From positions 1 through 53,185 of the forward strand of contig PBNW01000027.1 in NCBI GenBank assembly GCA_002723255.1: a DNA stretch of 53,185 nt, written 5' to 3'. This DNA is from Pelagibacterium sp. (lineage in GTDB: Bacteria; Pseudomonadota; Alphaproteobacteria; Rhizobiales; Devosiaceae). Shown in pieces: positions 1-7,694 of the stretch. The notes below the pieces were generated by a model, which saw only the letters and a program-made list of their open reading frames with translations, ran no database searches and was not told the origin of the DNA. Within the stretch, counting starts at the first letter, position 1. Each line of letters opens with the position of its first letter. Position numbers and translations under genes: made by a program.

Positions 1-916
1 CGCCTGGGCCGGTACCGACCGTCTCGTCGCCGCTGATCGCCATGACGCCGCCGACTTCCTGCCCGTTCGCGCCATAGAACTTGCCGCTATAGGTGCCGCC
101 CAGATTATCGAGCGAGAACGCCGTCAACAAATCGCTGTCGGGGGTGATGGTCCCGGTGAACCCCGTCCCTGAAATTGCCGCGCTGTTGAGGGCCACCGTC
201 CCGCTCACCGCCGCCGCTCCGAGCACCTCGATATTGTCGACAAGGCCCGATATCTGACCGGCGTTGAAATCCGCCGCCATCGTCAAATCGCCCACGATAC
301 GGGTGGTGTCGTTGAACGTCGCGCTGTCTGTGAGCGCGGCAGCCGCAAAGCCCGAATATGTGGCATTGGCCTTGCCCTCCAGAGCGTCTGGCATGGCTTC
401 CGTGCCCACGACCGCAAACCCGCTGGTCGCTTCTCCTGCAGGATCCCAGAAATAGCTCCACACCTGATGGTGGGCGGTGCTGGACACATCAAGCACATCC
501 ACGACATCCCCGTCCCAGCTGTTGATCCTGTAATACGGCCCGCCCGCTCCCCCATCGAACTCGAGGGCGCCCCCGCTGATATCGGCGGCGGTAAAGCTGT
601 AGGGAACGCCGTCGATGGTTACATCGAGGCCACCCTCGGCATTGGCGGCAATCGAGAACGTCGCGTCATCGAGCGCCCGCGTTTCGTCTGCGTCGAAGTC
701 GTGTTCGACGCCAGAGCTCATCAGGCTGTTGTACGCCATCAGCGTCTCGCCGTCCGCCAGCGCCTCGCTCGCCGTGCCCGCCGATGCGGCAAACAGTGCC
801 GGCGAGGGCGTTCCCCCACCGCCCCCGCCGCCTGCACCGCCCCCGCCTGTTGACGAGCACCCCGCCAACAGAATTGCCGAAAAACCGATAAGGAAAAATG
901 GAGCGTATCTGCGCAT
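1..916 (-). CDS. TbpB-like surface lipoprotein, C-terminus cut off
   Basis: The reading frame is open from ATG at 916 to the window edge, so the C-terminus is missing. The start follows a GGGGGA ribosome site. The N-terminus is a lipoprotein signal with an LAGC lipobox (Cys near residue 19), then a glycine-only linker typical of surface-tethered lipoproteins. Further in, a segment reading GTYSGKFYGANGQEVGGV matches the barrel signature of transferrin-binding-protein-B-like domains (G-x-F/Y-G-x-x-x-x-E-x-G-G). In that family such proteins bind host iron proteins or, in free-living bacteria, unknown ligands; the ligand cannot be told here. No TonB receptor gene is visible nearby. The lipoprotein call is firm and the TbpB-like fold is likely. 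Confidence 0.75.
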   Translation of the reverse strand, partial: MRRYAPFFLIGFSAILLAGCSSTGGGGAGGGGGGGTPSPALFAASAGTASEALADGETLMAYNSLMSSGVEHDFDADETRALDDATFSIAANAEGGLDVTIDGVPYSFTAADISGGALEFDGGAGGPYYRINSWDGDVVDVLDVSSTAHHQVWSYFWDPAGEATSGFAVVGTEAMPDALEGKANATYSGFAAAALTDSATFNDTTRIVGDLTMAADFNAGQISGLVDNIEVLGAAAVSGTVALNSAAISGTGFTGTITPDSDLLTAFSLDNLGGTYSGKFYGANGQEVGGVMAISGDETVGTGPG

Positions 917-1076
917 GGGGTCCCCCTGAAGCTGCCTCCGAACGCACTGCAACCAAAGCTGCCGCACGATCGGATTTCTGTCGGAAAGGACGCTAGCAAC
1001 CGCTCAAGGGTCGCAATATCCCCCAATCGGGGGAGGCAAACGCGGCGGCGAGGGAAATCGGACCCGCCCGCAAATA

Positions 1077-2180
1077 TCAGCCGGGCCGCCGGGCCGTGAT
1101 CGAGCGAACCAGCCCGACGAGAGCGCTTTGCCGGTTGGTGTCGGTCTTGAAAAATATGGAATTGAGATGCGTCTTGGCCGTTTCCCGGCCCATCCCGCAT
1201 TTCTCCGCCGCCTCTGTCAGGCTCAGACCGGACGTAAGTTCAAGTGCAATCCGGGCTTCGGCCGGAGTAAGCCCGAACGCCCTTTTGAGCAGCGCGGCAC
1301 TGGGCAGAGGCTGACGGTCGAGATCGGTCAGCAAAACGATGAACCGCGCAAAAAAGAACACGCCGTCAAACCGGTTTGGCACCGGCAGCACATCGAGCAG
1401 CAATGGACGCTGGCCGGGTCGTTCGATACGCAGCGGCCCCGATTCGTCGGGCCCTTGGGCAACCACCTTCTTTATGGCCGCCGAAACGGAGCGGGCCGCC
1501 GCCCGATTGTAAGATGTCACCGTGCGGCCAAGCACCGTCAGACTGTCCCCCATCAACCGCTCGGCGCCGCGTGTCATCTCGATCACGAGGCCCTGGCTGT
1601 CGAGCAGGATCGCGGCCTCGTCCAGCGCATCGAGCATGCCCAGCCCCAGCGTCGTCTGCACCCAGCCCACGCGCTCGGCCGTCGTCACGACCCGCGCCAG
1701 ATGACCTGAAACGACCCCGAAAAGCCGACGGTCCTCTTCGGAAAACATTTCCGCTTTTTCGCCGCGAAACACCGACAGCACATACTGACGCTCGGGCGTA
1801 TTGAAAGTGATCCCTCCCCACCATTTCTTGTCGAAAGGCAGCATCAGTTCCTGATAGTAGGGGTTATCGCTGTGAACGTCCTCGGTCGCGATATCCTGCT
1901 CGAGGACGATGGTCTGCCCCCGGTCGGTCCGCGGCCAGCCGCGCTTGGCCCGATAGTCATCGAGATGCCATCCATCGACGACAAAGCGCTCGGCAAACTC
2001 GGCAAGATCGGACGAAAACGGCAGGTTGATCGTGTCCTCCGCCGCCACCCGTGGCACGGTGATGGCCGAATCCGCCCCGATCGCATCGCACAATTGCGCC
2101 AGCCCCGCCTGCCAAAGCCCGCGCTCGAACCCGGCCTCATAAAGTCCGTCAATAGCGGCACGAACACCCTCAGGCAACAT
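1077..2180 (-). CDS. LuxR-type transcriptional regulator
   Basis: A 367-aa protein. The last 65 residues form a LuxR-type helix-turn-helix: LTPAEARIALELTSGLSLTE, then AAEKCGMGRETAKTHLNSIF. About 290 residues precede it, with no receiver domain or membrane segment visible; the middle part (LLDSQGLVIEMTRGAERLM) looks PAS-like. It is therefore probably a ligand-sensing or orphan regulator rather than a two-component response regulator. It is transcribed toward the TbpB-like lipoprotein gene with 160 bp between them, so the lipoprotein gene probably has its own promoter. Neither the signal nor the targets can be inferred. Confidence 0.85.
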   Translation of the reverse strand: MLPEGVRAAIDGLYEAGFERGLWQAGLAQLCDAIGADSAITVPRVAAEDTINLPFSSDLAEFAERFVVDGWHLDDYRAKRGWPRTDRGQTIVLEQDIATEDVHSDNPYYQELMLPFDKKWWGGITFNTPERQYVLSVFRGEKAEMFSEEDRRLFGVVSGHLARVVTTAERVGWVQTTLGLGMLDALDEAAILLDSQGLVIEMTRGAERLMGDSLTVLGRTVTSYNRAAARSVSAAIKKVVAQGPDESGPLRIERPGQRPLLLDVLPVPNRFDGVFFFARFIVLLTDLDRQPLPSAALLKRAFGLTPAEARIALELTSGLSLTEAAEKCGMGRETAKTHLNSIFFKTDTNRQSALVGLVRSITARRPG

Positions 2181-2443
2181 GCCCCGACTCCCAAAAAGCC
2201 CCTCACATATTTGTATTTAAAAGCATTTCACTGTAGCTGGCAAACCCGGAACAGTATTGACATCGCGACCACAAAGGCTCCGCTGTTTAGTCGGCCACGG
2301 CCAGGCGCTATTACTCCGTGAAAATTTACTGCCTCCAACCGACAACTGATGTGCGCCCCACGGGTCGCAAGCATCCAGCCATGCCGCATGAACCGGCATC
2401 GTTCGACAGCCGCGCTGCGCGCCCGTCAGGCCGCAAAAACCGT

Positions 2444-3301
2444 TCAGGCAGGAGCCGGGCTGCCGGCCGTGGCAATGCAGAGCCGGTTACGTCCCTCGCG
2501 CTTGGCCCTATAGAGCGCCATATCGGCCGCCCGCAGCATTTCCGCCCCTGAACTGTCCGTCGTCAACGAGGACACCCCGATACTGGCGGTCACCGTCAGA
2601 TCCTGCCCGCCCGGCAGGCTGAGCCTGGATCCGGCGATCTTTTCGCGCATCCGCTCACCCAAGACCGAAGCGTCCCCGGCAGGGCAGTTGGGCGCCAGAA
2701 CGACAAACTCTTCGCCGCCATAGCGCACGACGCTGTCGCCGGGCCGGACCGAAGACACAATCAGCGAACAGACATGGCGCAGCACCTGGTCGCCGACCTC
2801 ATGGCCGTAGGTGTCGTTGACATGCTTGAAATGATCGAGATCGATCATCATGGCCGAGAGGGGTGTATTGAGCCGTGTCGAGCGGCCGACCTCCTCTTCG
2901 AGTTTGTTCTCGAGATAGCGCCGGTTGTAGATGCCGGTCAGCGGATCCTCGATGGCGTCGCGTTCGAGCTTGGCGATCCGCACGACATCGCTGGTGGTGA
3001 TGAATGACAGCCGCGTCACTGCCATGGTGAAGGCACCGGCCAGCAGCAGCATCAGCGCCACCAGATCGTTGGCGACCAGCGCCCGCCCTTCCCACAGAAC
3101 GATCAGCGCCACATAGCCTATGGCAAAGGATGTGATGACCGCACCAAGCCACATCCAATGACGCCGCAATGCGCTCGATCTGCCCAGCAGGCCGGTGATC
3201 GACCGCACCGTGCCCAGGGCAAGCAGATGCAGCCCGATCCCGATGACAAGCAGGATATCATCGACATACATCATCGTTCTTTCCGTGAGCGCTATCTCCA
3301 T
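2444..3301 (-). CDS. Membrane-bound diguanylate cyclase (GGDEF)
   Basis: A 285-aa protein with several hydrophobic helices in the first 110 residues (ILLVIGIGLHLLALG, FAIGYVALIVLW, LVALMLLLAGAFTMAV) and a C-terminal GGDEF domain. The catalytic signature is YGGEEF and the domain begins with the usual DPLTGIYNRRYL. It should make c-di-GMP from two GTP at the inner membrane. The GGEEF variant is fully compatible with activity. An RxxD inhibitory site is not obvious in front of the signature. The start at 3301 is preceded by GGGAG; a second ATG pair lies eight codons in. It is transcribed away from the divergent iron-type binding protein gene. Confidence 0.9.
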   Translation of the reverse strand: MEIALTERTMMYVDDILLVIGIGLHLLALGTVRSITGLLGRSSALRRHWMWLGAVITSFAIGYVALIVLWEGRALVANDLVALMLLLAGAFTMAVTRLSFITTSDVVRIAKLERDAIEDPLTGIYNRRYLENKLEEEVGRSTRLNTPLSAMMIDLDHFKHVNDTYGHEVGDQVLRHVCSLIVSSVRPGDSVVRYGGEEFVVLAPNCPAGDASVLGERMREKIAGSRLSLPGGQDLTVTASIGVSSLTTDSSGAEMLRAADMALYRAKREGRNRLCIATAGSPAPA

Positions 3302-3461
3302 TGCTGCTCCCTACGTCAGCAAAAGTTAGCGCTTCATTACGGATCCATCACGACCAGTTTAGCGCAGCAATGTTGGCCAGGACGAGCAAGCCCGACAATA
3401 GGAGGGTTTTTCCGGCTGACTGATCGGCTGCCGCCATCATTACAGCGACATGCAACAATAC

Positions 3462-3490
3462 TTGACAATAATGATCATATAATTTTACTG
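3462..3490 (+). promoter_or_regulatory. AT-rich promoter/operator region before the iron-type binding protein
   Basis: An AT-rich island in GC-rich DNA. It contains TTGACA, a TGATCA-centred imperfect palindrome (ATAATGATCATATA) and TATAAT. The TTGACA and TATAAT are only 10 bp apart, so they cannot be one sigma-70 promoter. One may be part of an operator, and a Fur-like or other iron-responsive site is plausible given the gene downstream. This is a weak call based on composition and position. Confidence 0.35.
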
Positions 3491-3518
3491 GCATGAGATT
3501 AATGCTGGGAGCAGCCCC

Positions 3519-4472
3519 ATGACACCGTTTGATCGCCGCACCTTCCTGTCCGGTTCCACAGGTCTGCTGCTTGCATCCGCGCTCACCCCGATTCCAGCCG
3601 CAGCCCAGAATGGTGGATGGCGGTTTGTCGATGACCGGGATATCGAAATTTCCCTGCCGCACCGCCCGGTCAGAATCGCCGCATCCTATCCCGTTCTCAC
3701 CACCCTTTGGCCCTACGGCATCCATCCCATCGGCCTGATCGCCCATCGCGAACCGGCGGCCCTGCCCGGGCTCGAGCAGGCGGGCGTGGACATGAGCGCG
3801 GTCAAGGTCTTGAAAAGCGCTGTGGATGGCTGGAATTTCGAGGCCGTCCTCGCAGCCGAGCCCGACCTCATCCTCACCCATGTCACCGGCGATGGGGTGG
3901 TGTGGGGCATCGGTGGCGATACCGCCGACCAGGAGCGCCTTGAAAGCATCGCTCCAATACTCGCGCTGCGTGGCGATCTTCCCGTCGAGGCCGGAATCGA
4001 ACGCCATCGCGAACTCGCCCGCGCTCTGGGCGCCTCCACGGCGCTCGAGGTGGGACGCGCCGATTTCGAACAGATTGTCGCCGCGCTCCGGCAAACCGCG
4101 GCCGAAAAACCCGATCTGAAAATCCTCGTCGCCGCCCCCGGGGATACCTCGGTTTTCGCGATGTCGAGCGGGCCGGAGTTCCCCGATCTGGCCTACCTCT
4201 CCCAATTGGGCATCGAAATTGTCGATGGCGGAATGCAGGATTTGAGCTGGGAGCGGATTATCGACTATCCCGCCGACATAATCCTGACAGACGATCGCGG
4301 CGGCATCCCTCAGCTCGATCATATCCCAACCTGGACTCGCCTGCCCGCAGTCGCCGCCGGGCAGGTCTATCCCGTCTGGCGCTACCAGCCGCCCTATAGC
4401 TATCTCGGCTATGCCCAGGCCTATGGACCCATTCTCAACGTTCTCAGGACGGCCAGGAAAGTCATCTCTTAG
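3519..4472 (+). CDS. Tat-exported substrate-binding protein of the Fe3+-siderophore/cobalamin type
   Basis: A 317-aa periplasmic binding protein. The N-terminus DRRTFLSG followed by a hydrophobic stretch and an AAAQ cleavage site is a twin-arginine export signal. The mature part has the FecB/BtuF layout: RPVRIAASYPVLTTLWPYG, then EAVLAAEPDLILTH, and a C-lobe with DYPADIILTDDRGG. It should present a metal chelate to an ABC importer. No permease or ATPase gene is adjacent, so it is an orphan binding protein here. The ATG at 3519 follows GGGAG. The stop lies a few bases before a mosaic palindromic element. The substrate is not determined. Confidence 0.85.
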   Translation: MTPFDRRTFLSGSTGLLLASALTPIPAAAQNGGWRFVDDRDIEISLPHRPVRIAASYPVLTTLWPYGIHPIGLIAHREPAALPGLEQAGVDMSAVKVLKSAVDGWNFEAVLAAEPDLILTHVTGDGVVWGIGGDTADQERLESIAPILALRGDLPVEAGIERHRELARALGASTALEVGRADFEQIVAALRQTAAEKPDLKILVAAPGDTSVFAMSSGPEFPDLAYLSQLGIEIVDGGMQDLSWERIIDYPADIILTDDRGGIPQLDHIPTWTRLPAVAAGQVYPVWRYQPPYSYLGYAQAYGPILNVLRTARKVIS

Positions 4473-4478
4473 GGTCAC

Positions 4479-4570
4479 GGAGCGCGTCCAACAAAAGCAT
4501 GTCCTCGACGCGATCGGGGATGGAAGCGGTCTTGAAGTTCGCAACGCGCGAGCAAACAAGGACTTGGATC
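4479..4570 (+). repeat. Mosaic palindromic element, copy A (degenerate)
   Basis: Contains the family core AGCGCGTCCAACAAAAGCAT, the CTCGACGCGATCGGGGATGG block and a degenerate right half with CGCGCGAGCAAACAAGGACT. The right end is eroded; a trace (GGATTTGATCCAGG) persists to about 4604. It sits directly behind the stop codon of the binding protein gene. It is closest to copies B and G. Confidence 0.75.
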
Positions 4571-4715
4571 GGGCCGCGATAGCCGATACCGGATTTGATC
4601 CAGGCGTCTTTCAGAACGAGTGGCTCTGTGAAAGATTGACTCTGGAGCGGAGCCGGAAAAGGCTGTGCCTCCTTGGTTCGATCCGACGGCAAAAACTAGG
4701 TTTTGGGCAAACCCG

Positions 4716-5153
4716 ATGCACGATCTCCACGACCTGTGCCAAGGCCATCTGCCACAGATCGCGCCTTGGTTCGACGATCCGGTGACCCGGAGATGGTTGG
4801 GTGGCCGCGACTGGGCCGAGAACACCCTGCTGCTGGCAAAAGCCGACACCAACAGGCACGGGCTGATCGCCTCGATCGAGGGAAGTCCTGTCGCCCTGCT
4901 GGACGTCGAAGTCTATGCCGATGCCAGCGCCAGCTTTGCCATCGTGGTTGATCCGCGCCTTCGCCAGCGCGGCATTGCGACAAGGGCCTTGAAGGCCATG
5001 CTCGAATTCACGCGATTTGCGCCAGTTTCGCGCTTTTTCGCCGGCGTTCAACACGGCAATGAGTCGAGCGCACGCCTTCTGGCCCGGCTGGGTTTTACAC
5101 CCACCGCAAAACCCTCGGAACAGGGATTTATCGATTACGAACTGGTTCGGTAG
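4716..5153 (+). CDS. GNAT-family N-acetyltransferase
   Basis: About 145 aa with the GNAT fold: an N-terminal WFDDPVTRRWLGG segment, a central strand leading into the acetyl-CoA loop VDPRLRQRGIATRAL (R/Q-x-x-G-x-A form), and a C-terminal NESSARLLARLGF strand and helix. It should acetylate an amine using acetyl-CoA in the cytosol; the substrate is unknown. The start is uncertain: ATG at 4716 lacks a strong ribosome site, while GTG at 4665 with GGAAAAGG upstream would add 17 residues of unlikely composition. It lies between repeat copies A and B. Confidence 0.8.
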   Translation: MHDLHDLCQGHLPQIAPWFDDPVTRRWLGGRDWAENTLLLAKADTNRHGLIASIEGSPVALLDVEVYADASASFAIVVDPRLRQRGIATRALKAMLEFTRFAPVSRFFAGVQHGNESSARLLARLGFTPTAKPSEQGFIDYELVR

Positions 5154-5218
5154 GGCCCGACAACGCGCTACCCTGCCCCCGCACCGGCATCAAAGCCGGC
5201 CAATCGCCGCCCCGACCC

Positions 5219-5346
5219 TAGAGCGTGTCCAGCAAAAGCATGTCCTCGACGCGATCGGGGATGGAAACGGCTTTACGGTTCGGACACGCGACAAAACAAG
5301 GGCTTGGAGCCAAGGATTTGAGTCAATCAAATCCTGAACGGCTCTA
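5219..5346 (+). repeat. Mosaic palindromic element, copy B (long form)
   Basis: A complete long copy, starting TAGAGCGTGTCCAGCAAAAG and ending AACGGCTCTA. It carries the optional CATGTCCTCGACGCGATCGG block, the GGTTCGGACACGCGACAAAA half-palindrome that pairs with GCGTGTCC, and a second stem-loop GGATTTGAGTCAATCAAATCC. The left end lies in CTAG (5218-5221) and the right end in CTAA. Confidence 0.9.
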
Positions 5347-5349
5347 AGG

Positions 5350-5691
5350 TTACGCCGCCCGCCCCAGCGCCCGGCGGCTGCCTTCGAGGTCCCACACAAG
5401 CGTCATCACCGCCAGCGGATCACGCGGCGCAACAAGGGAAAGCATGCTCGCTCCGCCCGCGCTCAGCCGACGAAACTTCTCGCGCGCCCGGTGATCGCCG
5501 ATCAGGTCCTCGGCCGTGCCGGCCCAGCCGATCACCCCATTGTTCTCGAGCGCATAGAGACGGCTCGGCGCCATGGCGACCCCGGCCTCCCGCTCGCGCT
5601 CCATCAGATAGCGCCGGCCCGACCGTCCCGTCCAAAGGACGCTCGCCGCCTCGCCGCTGCCTGTTTCGGTAATGCTGTCCAATCCGATCAT
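5350..5691 (-). CDS. Conserved-looking 113-aa protein behind a LexA-type box
   Basis: I do not recognise this protein. Starting at ATG 5691 (GAGGG five bases upstream) it has 113 residues, no signal peptide and no membrane segment. It is soluble and mixed, with a charged centre (RRYLMEREREAG) and a C-terminal stretch MTLVWDLEGSRRALGRAA. A TTG at 5730 would add 13 residues. The gene stands alone. Its upstream region holds a TTGACG -35 element whose spacer and -10 overlap a GTTC-N7-GTTC box (5787-5801), the LexA site of Alphaproteobacteria. DNA-damage induction is therefore the best hint at its role. Repeat copy B ends four bases past its stop codon. Confidence 0.65.
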   Translation of the reverse strand: MIGLDSITETGSGEAASVLWTGRSGRRYLMEREREAGVAMAPSRLYALENNGVIGWAGTAEDLIGDHRAREKFRRLSAGGASMLSLVAPRDPLAVMTLVWDLEGSRRALGRAA

Positions 5692-5746
5692 GGCCACCCT
5701 CGAAAACGGCCTGCGCTGTCCCGCCCCCAAAAGGCGGAAAATTCAT

Positions 5747-5760
5747 CTGGCGATCGCCAG
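5747..5760. repeat. Perfect 14-bp palindrome in the leader of the 113-aa gene
   Basis: CTGGCGATCGCCAG is its own reverse complement. It lies 56 bp upstream of the start codon and downstream of the predicted SOS promoter, so it would be in the 5' leader of the mRNA. It could be a protein-binding site or just a chance palindrome; there is no second copy nearby. Confidence 0.4.
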
Positions 5761-5786
5761 CCCCTTTGGGACAACCGATCTAATAA

Positions 5787-5820
5787 GAACAAAATTAGAA
5801 CAAATTGAACGAAACGTCAA
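5787..5820 (-). promoter_or_regulatory. Predicted SOS promoter with LexA box
   Basis: On the minus strand, TTGACG (5820-5815) is followed after exactly 17 bp by TAATTT (5797-5792). The box GTTCTAATTTTGTTC (5801-5787) is the direct-repeat LexA motif GTTC-N7-GTTC known from Alphaproteobacteria, and it covers the -10. A third GTTC lies five bases upstream (5810-5807). Binding there would block polymerase. It reads toward the 113-aa gene starting at 5691, giving a leader of about 95 nt. The motif match is exact; regulation is inferred. Confidence 0.6.
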
Positions 5821-5824
5821 TCCC

Positions 5825-5917
5825 ATGCACGCCCAAATCGTCCCATTGCCTACAAACGATGTCAAGATATTGTGTCCCGATTGCGGCAAAACACAACCTA
5901 TCGCGTTTCGACGGTAA
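5825..5917 (+). CDS. Possible 30-aa zinc-knuckle-like microprotein
   Basis: A short frame from ATG 5825 to TAA 5917 ending LCPDCGKTQPIAFRR. The CPDCGK is one half of a zinc ribbon, and CxxC knuckles occur in real microproteins. There is no good ribosome site and the frame is short enough to arise by chance. It lies on the strand opposite the SOS promoter, 23 bp from the LexA box, so if real it could share that control. Low confidence. Confidence 0.25.
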   Translation: MHAQIVPLPTNDVKILCPDCGKTQPIAFRR

Positions 5918-5940
5918 AAATCGCCCGGAACTGCGTTCGG

Positions 5941-6750
5941 TCAGGATGCGGTACCCGATTGCGCTTCGAGTTCGTTGATCCGGGCGCGAAGCCGCGGGGA
6001 AATGGGCCGGGCCAGTCCCTTGCGCGCGTCTTCGAGCACCATGGCATTGGTCTCGGTCTCGATGCGCGCGATCAGGGTTTTCAAGAATTGTTCGCCGGAC
6101 AGCCCCGGCATGATCGGCTCGAGAAATTTCGCCCGCGCCGTTCCGGGCCACAAGACCAGGCTGTTGCGCCCCCAGTAGAGCCCCGAGGTCAGCGCCACCG
6201 GCACCACCGGAACGTCCATCGCCAGATACATCCGCACGATCCCCGAGCGATAGGCCGGCGTGTCGAGCGGCGCCCTTCGCGTGCCCTCGGGGAATATGAT
6301 GACGCGGCAGCCCTTATCGAGCGCCTCTCTTGCCTCCTGGGTCATGGCCGGCAGCGCATCCTTGCCCCGCTTGCGGTCGACCGAGATCGTATCCATCCAC
6401 CGCGCCGCCCAGCCAAACAACGGAATGTCGAGCAGTTCTCTTTTGGCGATGAACGCGGGACGGCCCACATGGGGCAGCATGGCAAAGATGTCCCAGTCCG
6501 ACTGGTGCTTGGCCCCGATGATGCACCCGCCTTGCGGGATGTTGTCCATCCCCGTCACCTCGGTCCTGATCCCCACCAGCCAGCGCAGGAAAAAAAGGTT
6601 CGCCCCGTTCCAGTATTGCGCCAGGCTCCACCCCGTCGATTTCAGGTTCGGCGTCAGCCTGGCCATCAGCCCGATAATGATCGCCAGGATGAACGTGTGA
6701 ACGAAAAAGAACAGATAGAACACTGCCGAGCGGATAGCCTGAACGATCAT
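5941..6750 (-). CDS. plsC: 1-acyl-sn-glycerol-3-phosphate acyltransferase
   Basis: A 269-aa member of the PlsC family. It has an N-terminal membrane helix (SAVFYLFFFVHTFILAIIIG), the catalytic HQSDWD motif (HxxxxD) and the substrate motif FPEGTRR. It transfers an acyl chain to lysophosphatidic acid to give phosphatidic acid at the inner membrane. The gene starts 23 bp after ftsX on the same strand, so ftsE-ftsX-plsC is probably one transcript and ties lipid supply to division. Length is normal for the family. The gene called here is well supported, though the exact paralogue (plsC versus another LPLAT) is by family similarity. Confidence 0.9.
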   Translation of the reverse strand: MIVQAIRSAVFYLFFFVHTFILAIIIGLMARLTPNLKSTGWSLAQYWNGANLFFLRWLVGIRTEVTGMDNIPQGGCIIGAKHQSDWDIFAMLPHVGRPAFIAKRELLDIPLFGWAARWMDTISVDRKRGKDALPAMTQEAREALDKGCRVIIFPEGTRRAPLDTPAYRSGIVRMYLAMDVPVVPVALTSGLYWGRNSLVLWPGTARAKFLEPIMPGLSGEQFLKTLIARIETETNAMVLEDARKGLARPISPRLRARINELEAQSGTAS

Positions 6751-6773
6751 GGCGCTGTTTCCCGCCTTGGAGA

Positions 6774-7694
6774 CTAAGATATCTGGGAGAGAACCCGCCG
6801 CACCGTCAAGCGCGAGGTGATCGCCGTCAGCCCGGCAATCACCAGCACCACGCCGATGATCCCCAATATGCCGCTGATCCCCAGCGCGAACTGCCCGAAC
6901 AGAACCCCCAGCTGCGCGCTCGATTGCTCGGGCACCACAGTGCTCATCGCCGTGCCCGCCACGATGAAAAACACGATCGCCGCCAGCCCGCCGACCAGTC
7001 CGCCCTTGAGCCCGAGCAACAGGAACCGCCCCTGAAATTCCCCGGCGATGAACTTGTTGGACGCCCCGATGAAATGGAGCACGTCGACGATTTCCCGGTT
7101 GGTCGACATCGTGCCCCGCGTCGCGAAGACGATGGCCAGCGCCGTTGCCACAAGGATAAGCGCCAGAACCAGTATTCCCGATACAACGATGGTTCCGGCC
7201 ATCGTGTTGAGCTGCACCCGCCAGGCGGCATGGGTTTCCAGCGTCGCCCCGGGAATGGCCGCAATCTCGCTTTCAAGCCGCGATATATCGGCCGCATTGG
7301 GATCGGCCAATTGCACGATCACCAGCCGCGGAACGGCGAGATCGGACAGGTCCAGCCCTTCGCCCAGCCATGGCGCCAGCAGCTCTTCGCTTTCCTCGAT
7401 CGACACCACCCGCGCGCTCGCCACACCCGGAACCGCTTCCGAGAGCGAGACGGCCAGCCGCAGGTTGGACTCGATCACTTCCCCATCGAGCGGGCGCACC
7501 TGAATGGTCAGCTCGCGCCCCACTTCGGCCGACCAGCCCAGCGCCGATTTCTGCACCAGCAGCACGCCGCCGAACGTCACGCAGGACAAAAACGTCATGA
7601 TGCCGATCAAAAGCATCAGCGTGCGCCCCGCCACCGACTGCGCCGGAACGATCGGGTTGGGACGGGAAAAATTGAGCCTTAACCCCTCACTCAT
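6774..7694 (-). CDS. ftsX: Cell division ABC transporter permease FtsX
   Basis: A 306-aa protein with one membrane helix near residue 30, a periplasmic domain of about 130 residues (RELTIQVRPLDG, then EAVPGVASARVV), and three C-terminal helices (GILVLALILVATALAIVF, LGLKGGLVGGLAAIVFF, LGIIGVVLVIAGL). This is the FtsX topology. With FtsE it controls septal peptidoglycan hydrolases. It overlaps the end of ftsE by eight bases, which implies translational coupling. Sequence is poorly conserved in this family, so the call rests on topology plus the ftsE neighbour. Confidence 0.92.
   Translation of the reverse strand: MSEGLRLNFSRPNPIVPAQSVAGRTLMLLIGIMTFLSCVTFGGVLLVQKSALGWSAEVGRELTIQVRPLDGEVIESNLRLAVSLSEAVPGVASARVVSIEESEELLAPWLGEGLDLSDLAVPRLVIVQLADPNAADISRLESEIAAIPGATLETHAAWRVQLNTMAGTIVVSGILVLALILVATALAIVFATRGTMSTNREIVDVLHFIGASNKFIAGEFQGRFLLLGLKGGLVGGLAAIVFFIVAGTAMSTVVPEQSSAQLGVLFGQFALGISGILGIIGVVLVIAGLTAITSRLTVRRVLSQIS

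Noticed and set aside
3462..3485. A sigma-70 promoter from TTGACA and TATAAT
   Set aside because: They are only 10 bp apart, too close for one promoter; kept only as an AT-rich regulatory region.
3348..4559. A 403-codon minus-strand frame opposite the binding protein
   Set aside because: The plus strand has a Tat signal, family motifs and a ribosome site; the minus frame has none.
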